From Flavobacteriales bacterium (GTDB lineage: Bacteria; Bacteroidota; Bacteroidia; NS11-12g; UBA955), in the NCBI GenBank assembly GCA_947487055.1, contig CANKVN010000007.1, forward strand, positions 1 through 43,327: a stretch of DNA of 43,327 nucleotides. Reading direction: 5' to 3'. Shown here piece by piece: positions 35,894 to 43,327 of the stretch. A program made the translations under genes and the position numbers. A model generated the notes under the pieces. It was not told the origin of the DNA. It searched no databases and was given only the letters and a program-made list of their open reading frames with translations. Each line of letters starts with the position of its first letter. Within the stretch, counting starts at the first letter, position 1.

Positions 35894-37646
35894 ATTGAAT
35901 AGAATGTGAAAGATGCTGAGTAGAATATAAATGAGCGTAGGCACCATTTAAGGCAACCAAAGACTCGTGGGTGCCTTCTTCTATTTTGTTGCCGGATTCC
36001 ATATAGATAATATGGTCCGCATGCTTAATGGTGCTTAATCGGTGAGCAATAACCAAGGAGGTGCGGCCGGAAAGCAGCTGTTTAATCGCACCTTGAATCA
36101 ATAATTCGGTTTTGCTGTCAATGTTGCTGGTGGCTTCGTCAAGGATAATTACCTTAGGATTGAAAGCCAGAGCCCTGATGAAGCTAACAAGTTGGCGTTG
36201 CCCTAAGCTTAACGACATGCCTCGTTCCATGACATTGAAGTTGAACTTGCCGGGAAGGTGCTGAATGAAATCATAGGCGCCAATGGTTTTGGCGGCATCG
36301 GTGATGGCTAAATCGGATATGTTATCGTTTTTTAAGCGGATATTGTCCGAAATACTGCCACTAAAAAGAAATACATCCTGCAAAACAGATACAATGTTGT
36401 TTCTCAAACTGGCAAGGTTATAATCGTCAATAGCAACATTATCAATGTAAATAGCTCCTTTTTGCTGGGTGTAAAAACGGCACAATAAGCTTACAATGGT
36501 TGTTTTGCCGGATCCTGTGTGTCCAACAATGGCGAGGGTATCACCAGGTTTAACCGTAAATGATAAGTCTTTAATGACCCAGTTTTCCCCTTCATAAGCA
36601 AACCAAACATTTTCAAAGCGTATTTCACCAACAATATTATCGGCAGTGATTTTACCCGATGTTTCTAGATTTTCTTTGTCATCCAACAATTGAAATATGC
36701 GTTCTGCAGCAACCATGCCCATCTGTATGTTGTTGAAACGGTCTGCGATGGCCCGTACCGGCCGGAAAAACAGGTTCACAAACATGATAAACGCGGTGAG
36801 TTCCCCGGGTTTTACGGTTAAATGCAGCATGCCGTTGGTGCCATACAAAACAATAATGGCGAGGGTGAGGGCAACCAGAAATTCCACCACAGGAAAAAAT
36901 ACGGCGTAATAGAAAATACCGCGAATATTGGCATCGCGATGTTGCTGATTGATTGTTTTGAATTTTTGCAATTCAGGACCCTGGCGGTTGAAAAGCTGCA
37001 CAATTTGCATGCCTGTTATGTGTTCCTGAAGGAACGCATTGAGCCTTGAAACTTCATTTCGTACCTGTTGGAAACTGTCGCGAACACCTTTTCGGAAGAT
37101 ATTGGCAGCCCACAACAAGATGGGAAGAACCAAGAGGCTTAAAAGTGTCAATTTCCAGCTCATCCACAGCATACATACCAGTATGATTATTATCTGAAAA
37201 GCATCTCCGGCAATGGTTATTAGCCCGGCTGAGAATAATTCCGTAACGGTTTCAATGTCACTAATGGTTCTTGTTACGGCGGTGCCTACAGGTGTCTTGT
37301 CAAAGAAATTTTGCCTTAGATGGATAAGGTGTTCATAGACATAATTCCGCATTCTTAGAATAACGTCTTGCCCTATTTTTTCGGCCAGGTAACTGTTGGT
37401 AAAACCCAAAATGGTTTGGGTTAATAACACCATCAAAATGAGCAATGACCACCAGCCCAAACCTGAAGTGTTGCCATTCATAATAAAAGTATCGATGGCA
37501 TGGCTGTAGAAATTGGGTTGAATAGCGGCCAGACAACTTTGTAAAATAGTCAGACAAATTGCCACATAAAACGCCCTGCGCTTTGGCAAAGCCAGCTGCA
37601 TAATGCGCTTTAATAATCGAAAGTTGAAGGATCCCGGTTTAACCAC
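35892..37646 (-). CDS. ABC exporter (fused membrane and ATPase half-transporter), MdlB/MsbA-like
   Basis: 584 residues from a GTG at 37646, which directly follows an in-frame TAA, so no longer start is possible. Six transmembrane helices fill about residues 20-315 (ABC exporter type I). The ATPase domain has Walker A GHTGSGKTTIVSLL, Q-loop VSVLQDVFLFSGSI, signature LSLGQRQLVSFIRAL, Walker B KVIILDEATSNID and the H-loop VIAHRLSTI. The signature reads LSLGQ instead of LSGGQ; MdlB and some related halves carry LSVGQ, which suggests a heterodimer-type or multidrug half. Substrate (lipid, drug or peptide) unknown. It has its own promoter, divergent from the deoxynucleoside kinase gene. Confidence 0.93.
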   Translation of the reverse strand: MVKPGSFNFRLLKRIMQLALPKRRAFYVAICLTILQSCLAAIQPNFYSHAIDTFIMNGNTSGLGWWSLLILMVLLTQTILGFTNSYLAEKIGQDVILRMRNYVYEHLIHLRQNFFDKTPVGTAVTRTISDIETVTELFSAGLITIAGDAFQIIIILVCMLWMSWKLTLLSLLVLPILLWAANIFRKGVRDSFQQVRNEVSRLNAFLQEHITGMQIVQLFNRQGPELQKFKTINQQHRDANIRGIFYYAVFFPVVEFLVALTLAIIVLYGTNGMLHLTVKPGELTAFIMFVNLFFRPVRAIADRFNNIQMGMVAAERIFQLLDDKENLETSGKITADNIVGEIRFENVWFAYEGENWVIKDLSFTVKPGDTLAIVGHTGSGKTTIVSLLCRFYTQQKGAIYIDNVAIDDYNLASLRNNIVSVLQDVFLFSGSISDNIRLKNDNISDLAITDAAKTIGAYDFIQHLPGKFNFNVMERGMSLSLGQRQLVSFIRALAFNPKVIILDEATSNIDSKTELLIQGAIKQLLSGRTSLVIAHRLSTIKHADHIIYMESGNKIEEGTHESLVALNGAYAHLYSTQHLSHSIQ

Positions 37647-37662
37647 TTAGATGAAATTGACG

Positions 37663-37670
37663 CAAAGTTA
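37663..37670 (-). promoter_or_regulatory. -7 promoter element of the ABC exporter
   Basis: TAACTTTG on the minus strand matches TAnnTTTG and lies 16 nt before the GTG start at 37646. Confidence 0.55.
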
Positions 37671-37740
37671 GGTTATACATTTACGGCACTGTGTAAAACT
37701 TTATTTCGCAATAAACTTGCGAACCCTTTTTACCCCTTTG

Positions 37741-37748
37741 TAATATTG
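37741..37748 (+). promoter_or_regulatory. Probable -7 element of the deoxynucleoside kinase operon
   Basis: TAATATTG differs from TAnnTTTG at one position and is followed by CACT and the ATG at 37753. A TTG at 37717-37719 lies 21 bp upstream. The 4-nt distance to ATG equals that of gpmI, aspS and the BatA gene. Confidence 0.4.
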
Positions 37749-37752
37749 CACT

Positions 37753-38370
37753 ATGGCCAACCACATCGCAATAGCAGGAAATATCGGGGCGGGAAAAACT
37801 ACGCTTACCAATCTGCTGGCGCGTCATTACGATTGGGAAATGCAACTGGAGGATATGGATGACAATCCTTATATCTCTGATTTCTACGAAGACATGCAGC
37901 GTTGGAGTTTTAACCTGCAGGTTTATTTTTTAAACACCCGCTGGAAACATATCCAGGAAATCCGAAAGGGTAAAAAAACGGTTATTCAGGATAGGACTAT
38001 CTATGAAGATGCCTACATCTTTGCGCCAAACCTGCATGCAATGGGTTTGATGAGTACCCGCGATTTTGAAAATTATAATGCCCTGTTTGAAAACATCAAC
38101 AAACAAATTACACCTCCTGATTTGTTGATTTACCTGAGGGCGGGAATTCCCAAGCTGGTTCACCAGATTCAAATGCGCGGCCGTGATTATGAAGATGCAA
38201 TCAGGCTTGATTACCTGAAGCGTTTGAATGAGCGTTACGAGGCATGGATTGGCGACTACAAAGGGAAGTTACTCATCTTTAATGTTGATGATATTGATTT
38301 CTCTGAAAATCCGGATCATGCCTCGCAAATTGTGCAACAGGTAGAAAGCACCCTGAACGGTCTCTTCTGA
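37753..38370 (+). CDS. Deoxynucleoside kinase (dGK/dAK/dCK type)
   Basis: 205 residues. P-loop GNIGAGKTTLTNLL at the N-terminus, the substrate-side segment MDDNPYISDFYEDMQRWSFNLQ, the DRTIYEDAYIFA motif (DR(S/T) of dNKs) and the Arg-rich LID QMRGRDYEDAI. Phosphorylates a deoxynucleoside using ATP in nucleotide salvage; the base preference is not readable by eye. The stop overlaps the next start (TGATG), so it is co-translated with the thioesterase gene. Confidence 0.93.
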   Translation: MANHIAIAGNIGAGKTTLTNLLARHYDWEMQLEDMDDNPYISDFYEDMQRWSFNLQVYFLNTRWKHIQEIRKGKKTVIQDRTIYEDAYIFAPNLHAMGLMSTRDFENYNALFENINKQITPPDLLIYLRAGIPKLVHQIQMRGRDYEDAIRLDYLKRLNERYEAWIGDYKGKLLIFNVDDIDFSENPDHASQIVQQVESTLNGLF

Positions 38371-38804
38371 TGCCAATTAACACCCAGGTTTACATTACAC
38401 CGCTTACCGTTCGACCAGACGATATAGATATGTTTGGGCACGTACACAGCAGCCGCTATATGGATTATGTGCTTGCAGCTCGATTTGAACAAATGCATCG
38501 TTGTTATAAAATGCCCATGCAGGAGTTTCTGGATTGCCATTTGGGATGGTACCTTTCCAAAACAGAAATCCAATTTTTGCGCCCACTTAAACTGGGTGAC
38601 AGCATGAATGTGCATACCAATATTGTTGAGATGGCAGGGGCTGCGGTTAGGGTGGATTTCTCCATAAAACTGGCGAGTAATGGCAAAGTCAGTGCTGCCG
38701 GTTGGGCAAATTATGTGTTGGTTGACATTCATACAGGAAAGCCAAAAGCAATTCCTGACTGGGTAATTCAGCGATATTCATTGCCTAAAGATTCTAATCC
38801 TTAA
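38370..38804 (+). CDS. Hotdog-fold acyl-CoA thioesterase (4HBT/YbgC-like)
   Basis: 144 residues. The family motif appears as DDIDMFGHVHSSRYMDYVLAA, with the Asp/His region of 4-hydroxybenzoyl-CoA thioesterases, then WYLSKTEIQFLRPLKLGDSM and AAGWANYVLVD. It hydrolyses an acyl-CoA or acyl-ACP; chain specificity unknown. The start overlaps the previous stop (TGATG). Its own stop TAA is the first part of the next gene's TAACTTTG promoter element. Confidence 0.88.
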   Translation: MPINTQVYITPLTVRPDDIDMFGHVHSSRYMDYVLAARFEQMHRCYKMPMQEFLDCHLGWYLSKTEIQFLRPLKLGDSMNVHTNIVEMAGAAVRVDFSIKLASNGKVSAAGWANYVLVDIHTGKPKAIPDWVIQRYSLPKDSNP

Positions 38805-38809
38805 CTTTG
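38781..38809 (+). promoter_or_regulatory. Promoter of the BatA-like gene, TTG-N18-TAACTTTG
   Basis: TTG at 38781-38783 and TAACTTTG at 38802-38809. The -7 element includes the TAA stop codon of the thioesterase gene. The ATG follows after TAAC, so transcription would begin at or next to the start codon. Confidence 0.5.
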
Positions 38810-38813
38810 TAAC

Positions 38814-40850
38814 ATGTCATTTCTATATCCGGTTTTTCTATCAGCACTGGCCGTATTGCTGATTCCGGTTATAGTCCATCTTTTTAGGTTTCGCAAATAC
38901 AAGACTGTACTGTTCACCAGGGTGCGGTTTCTAAGGGAAGTAGACATTGTTACCCAGCACAAAAGCCAGATTAAGCACCTCTTGACCCTTGCTATCCGCC
39001 TGATGGCTCTGGCAAGTCTGGTGCTGGCCTTTGCCATCCCAACCTGCAATGAAGCGCCGGTAATGGGGACGGGGAAAAAAGCAGTAAGTATTTTTATTGA
39101 TAATTCGTTCAGCATGGATAATGGGCGTGATGGAGAATTGTTGTTTGAAACGGCCAAAGAAAAAGCGAGGGCTATCATAAAATCTTACGGAGAAAACGGA
39201 ATTTTTCAAATAAGGTCTGTCCAAACTCCGGGCTCTCATTTGCGTTTTGTTCCTGCTACGGATGCCTTGGCCCATCTGGATGCGCTTAAAATATCCTCAG
39301 GTACACTGAAACTGGATCGTTTGCTCAACAATATCGCCGAAGATCTGGCGCAGCAGCCCGAAAAAACAGCAGCCTATGTTATTTCTGATTTTCAGGTGGG
39401 TTTTGTGGGTGATCCGGCTGTTGTGGAAGGGCTGAAAAAAACGTCGGTTACTTTTGTGAAGATAGCTGCTGAAAACCGCGAAAATATCAGCATTGATTCG
39501 GCTTGGCTGGAACAAACATTCATGATGCCGGGTGAGAAAAATACCCTTCGTTTTAAGGTAAGCAACCACACCAGAGAAGCCATTGAAGATTTGCCGGTGA
39601 AGCTAAACACAGAAAACAGCCTTATGGCAACCGCGCGGATAAATGTGGAAGCAGGAAAGTCTGCCGTTTCATCCATGCAGTTTACCCCGGAAAATAAAAT
39701 GCAATTGCCTGCTATACTTTCCATTGAAGAACCGGGAGCCTCGTTTGACAATGAATTGTATCTGAACCTAAGTCCGAACGGGATTAGGCAAATTATGGTA
39801 AAGGGCAGCAATCCATATGTTAATGCGGTTATAGAATCCCAATCGTTTTTGCGGAAAATAAATGCCGGTTCCGAGATTGTTCCTTCTGGTAATTCGGCCC
39901 AGGTATTGTTGTTGGTGGATGTTGAGGATGTTTCGGCATCGCAGGTTGCAAGTATAAAAAGCTGGATGATGGAAACTGGCGGTACCGTGATTGTTATCCC
40001 AACCATGCAGCTCAATGCCGGTGTGCTGCAGGAAGGGTTCGGATTGCCCCAGTTTTCTAAAAGCACAGAACCAATGAGGGTTGCAACATCAGGGTTTAGT
40101 CATCCGTTTTTCAATAAGATATTTTATAAAGTGCCTTCGCAAATCCAGGTTCCGGAAATAAAGGAATACCTAAGTTCCAAAGGAAGTGCGGGGGGCGGGG
40201 AGCCTGTTTTAGCGCTGGAGAATGGAGATCCTTTGTTGTTGAAATTCAACCAAGGCCGCGGTGTGCTTTATTTCTTTACTACACCATTCAACACCGGCAG
40301 CGGTAATCTGGTTAAGAGTACCTTGTTTCTTCCCATGCTCACCAATGCAATGCTGTCGGTAGAAAATCAAACCCAGCTGTATGGCGTTTTGGGGTCTAAA
40401 CAAGTAATGCCAATGCGCAATTATCGAGGTAACCAGGAGAAACCACCAATCTTGAAGTTAAAAGAACTAAGCATTATACCGGAGTTGAGTAAACTCCCTG
40501 ATGGCGATGGAATTTACCTGGGTACACAGCCCGAAATTGCCGGAAATTATCAGTTGTTTTCAAATAATGGTTCTGCGCCCGGTGAAATTATTTCCTTGAA
40601 TTATAATCGCTTAGAAAGCAATCCCAATATAGCAGTACCTGATATTATGCAAGCCTGGACCACCTCAAACAACATCAAATGGCTTGATGGTGATAAGGCT
40701 AATATTGCATTTGAAGCAAAACAGGCAGATAATACACAGTGGCGCTTGTTTATTTGGCTTGCTGCTGTTTTTTTCGCATTGGAAGTTGTAATCCTTGTGT
40801 TTTGGGATAAGATTGCACAAAACCGCATAAAACCAACCATGAATCCATGA
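38814..40850 (+). CDS. BatA-domain membrane protein with a von Willebrand A-like domain
   Basis: 678 residues. The N-terminal BatA/aerotolerance segment has two helices (FLYPVFLSALAVLLIPVIVHLFRFR, then HLLTLAIRLMALASLVLAFAIP). A VWA-like domain starts near residue 85 with IFIDNSFSMDNG, where DNSFS fits the metal-ion-dependent adhesion site DxSxS. A large beta-rich periplasmic region follows, and a C-terminal membrane helix (RLFIWLAAVFFALEVVILVFW). It is likely an inner-membrane protein. In this phylum such genes are common near the next gene, a dihydroorotase homologue. Molecular role unknown. It overlaps the next gene by four bases (ATGA). Confidence 0.88.
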   Translation: MSFLYPVFLSALAVLLIPVIVHLFRFRKYKTVLFTRVRFLREVDIVTQHKSQIKHLLTLAIRLMALASLVLAFAIPTCNEAPVMGTGKKAVSIFIDNSFSMDNGRDGELLFETAKEKARAIIKSYGENGIFQIRSVQTPGSHLRFVPATDALAHLDALKISSGTLKLDRLLNNIAEDLAQQPEKTAAYVISDFQVGFVGDPAVVEGLKKTSVTFVKIAAENRENISIDSAWLEQTFMMPGEKNTLRFKVSNHTREAIEDLPVKLNTENSLMATARINVEAGKSAVSSMQFTPENKMQLPAILSIEEPGASFDNELYLNLSPNGIRQIMVKGSNPYVNAVIESQSFLRKINAGSEIVPSGNSAQVLLLVDVEDVSASQVASIKSWMMETGGTVIVIPTMQLNAGVLQEGFGLPQFSKSTEPMRVATSGFSHPFFNKIFYKVPSQIQVPEIKEYLSSKGSAGGGEPVLALENGDPLLLKFNQGRGVLYFFTTPFNTGSGNLVKSTLFLPMLTNAMLSVENQTQLYGVLGSKQVMPMRNYRGNQEKPPILKLKELSIIPELSKLPDGDGIYLGTQPEIAGNYQLFSNNGSAPGEIISLNYNRLESNPNIAVPDIMQAWTTSNNIKWLDGDKANIAFEAKQADNTQWRLFIWLAAVFFALEVVILVFWDKIAQNRIKPTMNP

Positions 40851-42130
40851 GCAGTAACATTCTTAGAAATATTCAAATCGTAGACCCAAAATCTGAGTTT
40901 CACGGCAAACAAACCGACATATTCATCCAGGATGGCGTAATTGTGAGCATGCAGCCCGGGTTGCAAACTTCGGCAGATACAGAGGTAAACCTAAGCGGTG
41001 CTGTGGCAACAACCGGCTGGGTAGATGTTCTGGCACATTGTGGAGAACCCGGTGAGGAATGGAAAGAGGATTTTAAAAGTTTGTCGGCAGCCGCACACGC
41101 AGGTGGATTTACCCACGTTGCGGTGCTCGCCGGAGGGCATCCAAAACCGGACCACGCGGCTACGATTGCTGCAATAAGTGCTGCAACAGCAGGCTTGCCC
41201 ATCCATGTTTTACCGTTGGGACATGCAACAGCAGGCGCCAACGGATCCGATCTTGCAGAATTGTTTGATATGCAAAAGTCCGGCGCCATCGCCTTCACCG
41301 ACGGTGATGACCCAATTACCGATACTGGCGTTATTGCAAGATTAATGGAATATGGATCGGGATTGCGCGCTCCGATTCTATATTTTCCTTACGATAAAAA
41401 ACTGGCAAGTGGTGGTCGAATGCATGAAGGGGTCATCAGCACATCTTTGGGTTTGAAGGGGATCCCAGCTATCAGCGAAAGCGCTGCACTGGAGCAGATT
41501 TTGCAAATAGCAGGTTGGTTAAAAGTGCCGGTCAGCATCATTCGCGTAAGTTCAACGGAGTCTGTGGAAATTATCCGGCGTGCAAAATCAATGGGTGTGG
41601 AAGTGCGGGCTGCAGTGCCTGTATACAATTTGTTGTTTACCGATGAGGATTTAACAACGTTTGATGAAAACCACAAAGTATTGCCACCATACCGCACAGA
41701 AAAGGATAAATTAACCCTTTGGCAAGGGATTTCAGATGGTGCTATAGACGCAGTGATGAGTAACCATCATCCGGAGGATATTGAAAGCAAAGCCGTTGAA
41801 TTTGAATATGCAGCCTGGGGAGCTTCTTCCATACAAACGGTGCTGTCCGCCATGCTTAGTGGAGGCAAACCCGATTTAACCACCATTGCTTCCAGTCTTT
41901 CGGAAGGTCCCAGAAAGCTTCTTGGATTGCCAAAAGTATCCCTCAATCCCGGGCAGCCTGCAGATATTACGGTTTTTAGCCCAACAGCAGAATGGGTGTT
42001 TGAACCACAGCTGAATTTCAGCAAAGGGGTTAACCATCCGCTTCAAGGCAAAACATTAAAAGGAATGGTATTGGGTACCGTAAAATCTGGAACCTGGTTG
42101 GCCAATCCTGCTGCGAAAAAGCATGCATGA
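40847..42130 (+). CDS. Dihydroorotase-like protein with degenerate metal site
   Basis: 427 residues with the amidohydrolase/dihydroorotase fold: an N-terminal beta sandwich (RNIQIVDPKSEFHGKQTDIFI), the barrel, and a C-terminal LGLPKVSLNPGQPADITVF. The metal motif usually written DxHxHxRxPG reads DVLAHCGEPG (residues 60-69), so the first His is Leu62 and the substrate Arg is Gly66. The Lys region reads AIAFTDGDD, the usual HVST region reads IIRVSSTES and the usual SDHAPH reads SNHHPED. Most ligands are therefore lost and it is probably not an active dihydroorotase. It may be a structural partner of aspartate transcarbamoylase, as for inactive PyrC-like proteins in Pseudomonas, or do something new. 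Confidence 0.85.
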   Translation: MSSNILRNIQIVDPKSEFHGKQTDIFIQDGVIVSMQPGLQTSADTEVNLSGAVATTGWVDVLAHCGEPGEEWKEDFKSLSAAAHAGGFTHVAVLAGGHPKPDHAATIAAISAATAGLPIHVLPLGHATAGANGSDLAELFDMQKSGAIAFTDGDDPITDTGVIARLMEYGSGLRAPILYFPYDKKLASGGRMHEGVISTSLGLKGIPAISESAALEQILQIAGWLKVPVSIIRVSSTESVEIIRRAKSMGVEVRAAVPVYNLLFTDEDLTTFDENHKVLPPYRTEKDKLTLWQGISDGAIDAVMSNHHPEDIESKAVEFEYAAWGASSIQTVLSAMLSGGKPDLTTIASSLSEGPRKLLGLPKVSLNPGQPADITVFSPTAEWVFEPQLNFSKGVNHPLQGKTLKGMVLGTVKSGTWLANPAAKKHA

Positions 42131-42146
42131 TGCACAAAAAGGGGGT

Positions 42147-42965
42147 ATGAAACAAATAAGCAGTCTGCAGAATCCCCTAATCAAGGAAACCCTGCAGTTA
42201 TTGGACAAGAGCCGAAACAGAAAGGCCCGCAATCAATTTGTAGCAGAAGGCCTTAACGAGTTGAAACTGTGTTTAAAGGCAGGCTATCATTTTCAACACT
42301 TGTTCTTTAATCAGGATAGTATTGGTGAACATGAACTCATTTCATGGTTTCAGCCCTTTGATGTTGCAGACCTGCTGATATCAGTGAGTCCGGAAGTGAT
42401 GGATAAGCTTGCCTACCGTTCCGGGGTGAAAAATGCCGTTGCAGTTGTAGCATCAAGATCCTTGCAGATAGCCGATTTGGAAAAGACAAATAACCCACTT
42501 TTTTTGGTGGCGGAATCGGTTGAGAAGCCCGGAAACCTTGGTGCTTTGTTAAGAAGTGCTGATGCAGCAGCTGCCACGGCGGTTATAATTTGCGATCCAG
42601 CGGCAGATATTTATAATCCAAATGTGATAAGAAGCAGTGTGGGTTGTGTATTCACCGTGCCTGTTTTTGCCATGACACTTGCAGAAACCATTGATTATTT
42701 GAAAAAAGAAAAAATCAGCATTTACACAACCTTCATGCAGGATGCGGAAAACGCCTGGGATACTTCTTTGGAAGGCCCGGTTGCACTGGTTGTTGGAACA
42801 GAAAGTTCAGGCCTCAGCGATCAGTGGATTGGTACAGGTAAAAACATCAATATTCCTATGTTTGGAAAGGTTGATAGCCTCAATGTAGCCGCTGCCGCAA
42901 CCTTGTTGTTGTTTGAAGCTGCAAGGCAGCGAAGGGAAACTTCGCGAAAGGAAGGAACGCAATAA
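42147..42965 (+). CDS. SpoU/TrmH-family RNA 2'-O-methyltransferase
   Basis: 272 residues from MKQISSLQNPLIKETLQLL, preferred over the ATG at 42123 because it begins the family's typical N-terminus and is preceded by AGGGGG; the earlier ATG would overlap the dihydroorotase-like gene by 8 nt. The N-terminal substrate-binding domain (RNQFVAEGLNELKLCLKAG) is followed by the SPOUT knot with motifs LVAESVEKPGNLGALLRSADA, VIRSSVGCVFTVPV and VGTESSGLSDQWI, and the end PMFGKVDSLNVAAAATLLLFE. It methylates a ribose in rRNA or tRNA using S-adenosylmethionine; the target is unknown. Its stop overlaps the next start (TAATG). Confidence 0.92.
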   Translation: MKQISSLQNPLIKETLQLLDKSRNRKARNQFVAEGLNELKLCLKAGYHFQHLFFNQDSIGEHELISWFQPFDVADLLISVSPEVMDKLAYRSGVKNAVAVVASRSLQIADLEKTNNPLFLVAESVEKPGNLGALLRSADAAAATAVIICDPAADIYNPNVIRSSVGCVFTVPVFAMTLAETIDYLKKEKISIYTTFMQDAENAWDTSLEGPVALVVGTESSGLSDQWIGTGKNINIPMFGKVDSLNVAAAATLLLFEAARQRRETSRKEGTQ

Positions 42966-43327
42966 TGGGGGGGATAATGGTCCTTGGGGCGGGAAGGAGT
43001 TCCCGGTTTTTACTGGAATATTTATCGGCATTTTGTGAAAGCACCGGCCGGAATCTCACCATTTGTGATGCCAGTGAACCCGGGATACATCAGCATACCA
43101 AAGGTTTGCTTGCACAAACACGCGTAGCGAACCTCGCCGATGAAAATACTCTGAATAGCTTGATTCCAGGCAATGAAATTGTGGTATCTCTGTTGCCACC
43201 ACCCATGCATCCTGTGGTTGCAACATTGTGTCTGAAATGGAATGTGCATTTCGCCTCTGCGTCCTATGTGAGCGACAGTATGCGCAGTTTACACAGCGAG
43301 GCCCGTGCAAAAGGATTAACCTTCTTG
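42965..43327 (+). CDS. Saccharopine dehydrogenase-like protein, N-terminal part (cut by window end)
   Basis: Not in the ORF track because it runs off the window. 121 codons from the ATG that overlaps the previous stop (TAATG). The start carries a Rossmann loop MVLGAGRSSRFLLEYLS. Next come EIVVSLLPPPMHPVVA, NVHFASASYVSDSM and RSLHSEARAKGLTFL, which match the NADP-binding half of saccharopine dehydrogenase (glutamate-forming, LYS9-like). That enzyme acts in lysine metabolism, interconverting saccharopine with glutamate and aminoadipate semialdehyde. An alternative start is ATG at 42977. Assignment rests on the N-terminal half only. Confidence 0.8.
   Translation, partial: MGGIMVLGAGRSSRFLLEYLSAFCESTGRNLTICDASEPGIHQHTKGLLAQTRVANLADENTLNSLIPGNEIVVSLLPPPMHPVVATLCLKWNVHFASASYVSDSMRSLHSEARAKGLTFL

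Overview
The window looks like a chromosomal segment of a member of the Bacteroidota. The evidence is the repeated promoter element TAnnTTTG (with TTTG about 19-21 bp upstream where visible) in front of many genes, the apparent scarcity of Shine-Dalgarno sequences, the gene order tRNA-Thr/Tyr/Gly/Thr - tuf - tRNA-Trp - secE - nusG - rplKAJL - rpoBC, and families typical of that phylum: a BatA-domain protein, a degenerate dihydroorotase, DUF4340, a TonB receptor with a carboxypeptidase-regulatory N-terminus, and a deoxynucleoside kinase. Genus cannot be assigned from the sequence alone.

Layout. 1-1396 (minus): SPOR-domain protein, Fur-family regulator and the start of purA (cut by the window edge). 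1467-6028 (plus): an apparent operon gpmI - lipoprotein - aldehyde dehydrogenase - thiL with overlapping or nearly touching genes, followed by aspS with its own promoter. 7822-11918 (minus): a membrane protein, a catalytic-domain-only methylmalonyl-CoA mutase, dnaA and dgkA. 11999-15385 (plus): an A-type Fe-S carrier, a MacB/FtsX-type permease, an AT-rich orphan gene encoding four zinc-binding repeats plus a Vsr-like nuclease domain, and a 67-residue ORF. 15388-22827 (minus): gcvT, then an apparent metal-uptake-like operon (108-aa protein, small Cys/His-rich protein, TonB receptor, lipoprotein), then EamA transporter, TerB-DnaJ protein and DUF4340 protein. 22915-35893 (plus): the tRNA/tuf/ribosomal/RNA polymerase superoperon ending in a strong intrinsic terminator. 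35892-37646 (minus): an ABC exporter. 37741-43327 (plus): deoxynucleoside kinase, hotdog thioesterase, BatA-like protein, dihydroorotase-like protein, SpoU-type RNA methyltransferase and the start of a saccharopine dehydrogenase-like gene, tightly packed.

Most of the window is core housekeeping. The outstanding accessory element is the gene at 13700-15157, which differs sharply in base composition from its neighbours and combines repeated treble-clef-like zinc modules with a PD-(D/E)XK-like core; it is a candidate DNA-targeting or defence nuclease. Other points of interest are several genes whose start codon lies only 4-9 nt after a TAnnTTTG element (candidate leaderless mRNAs), a dihydroorotase homologue that has lost most metal ligands, a terminator whose T-tract touches the dgkA start codon, a TTG start for rpoB, and a methylmalonyl-CoA mutase lacking its B12 domain.

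No CRISPR array, insertion sequence, rRNA gene or phage gene was seen. No stretch longer than 300 bases lacks a gene. All family assignments are from reading the translations; no database search was run.
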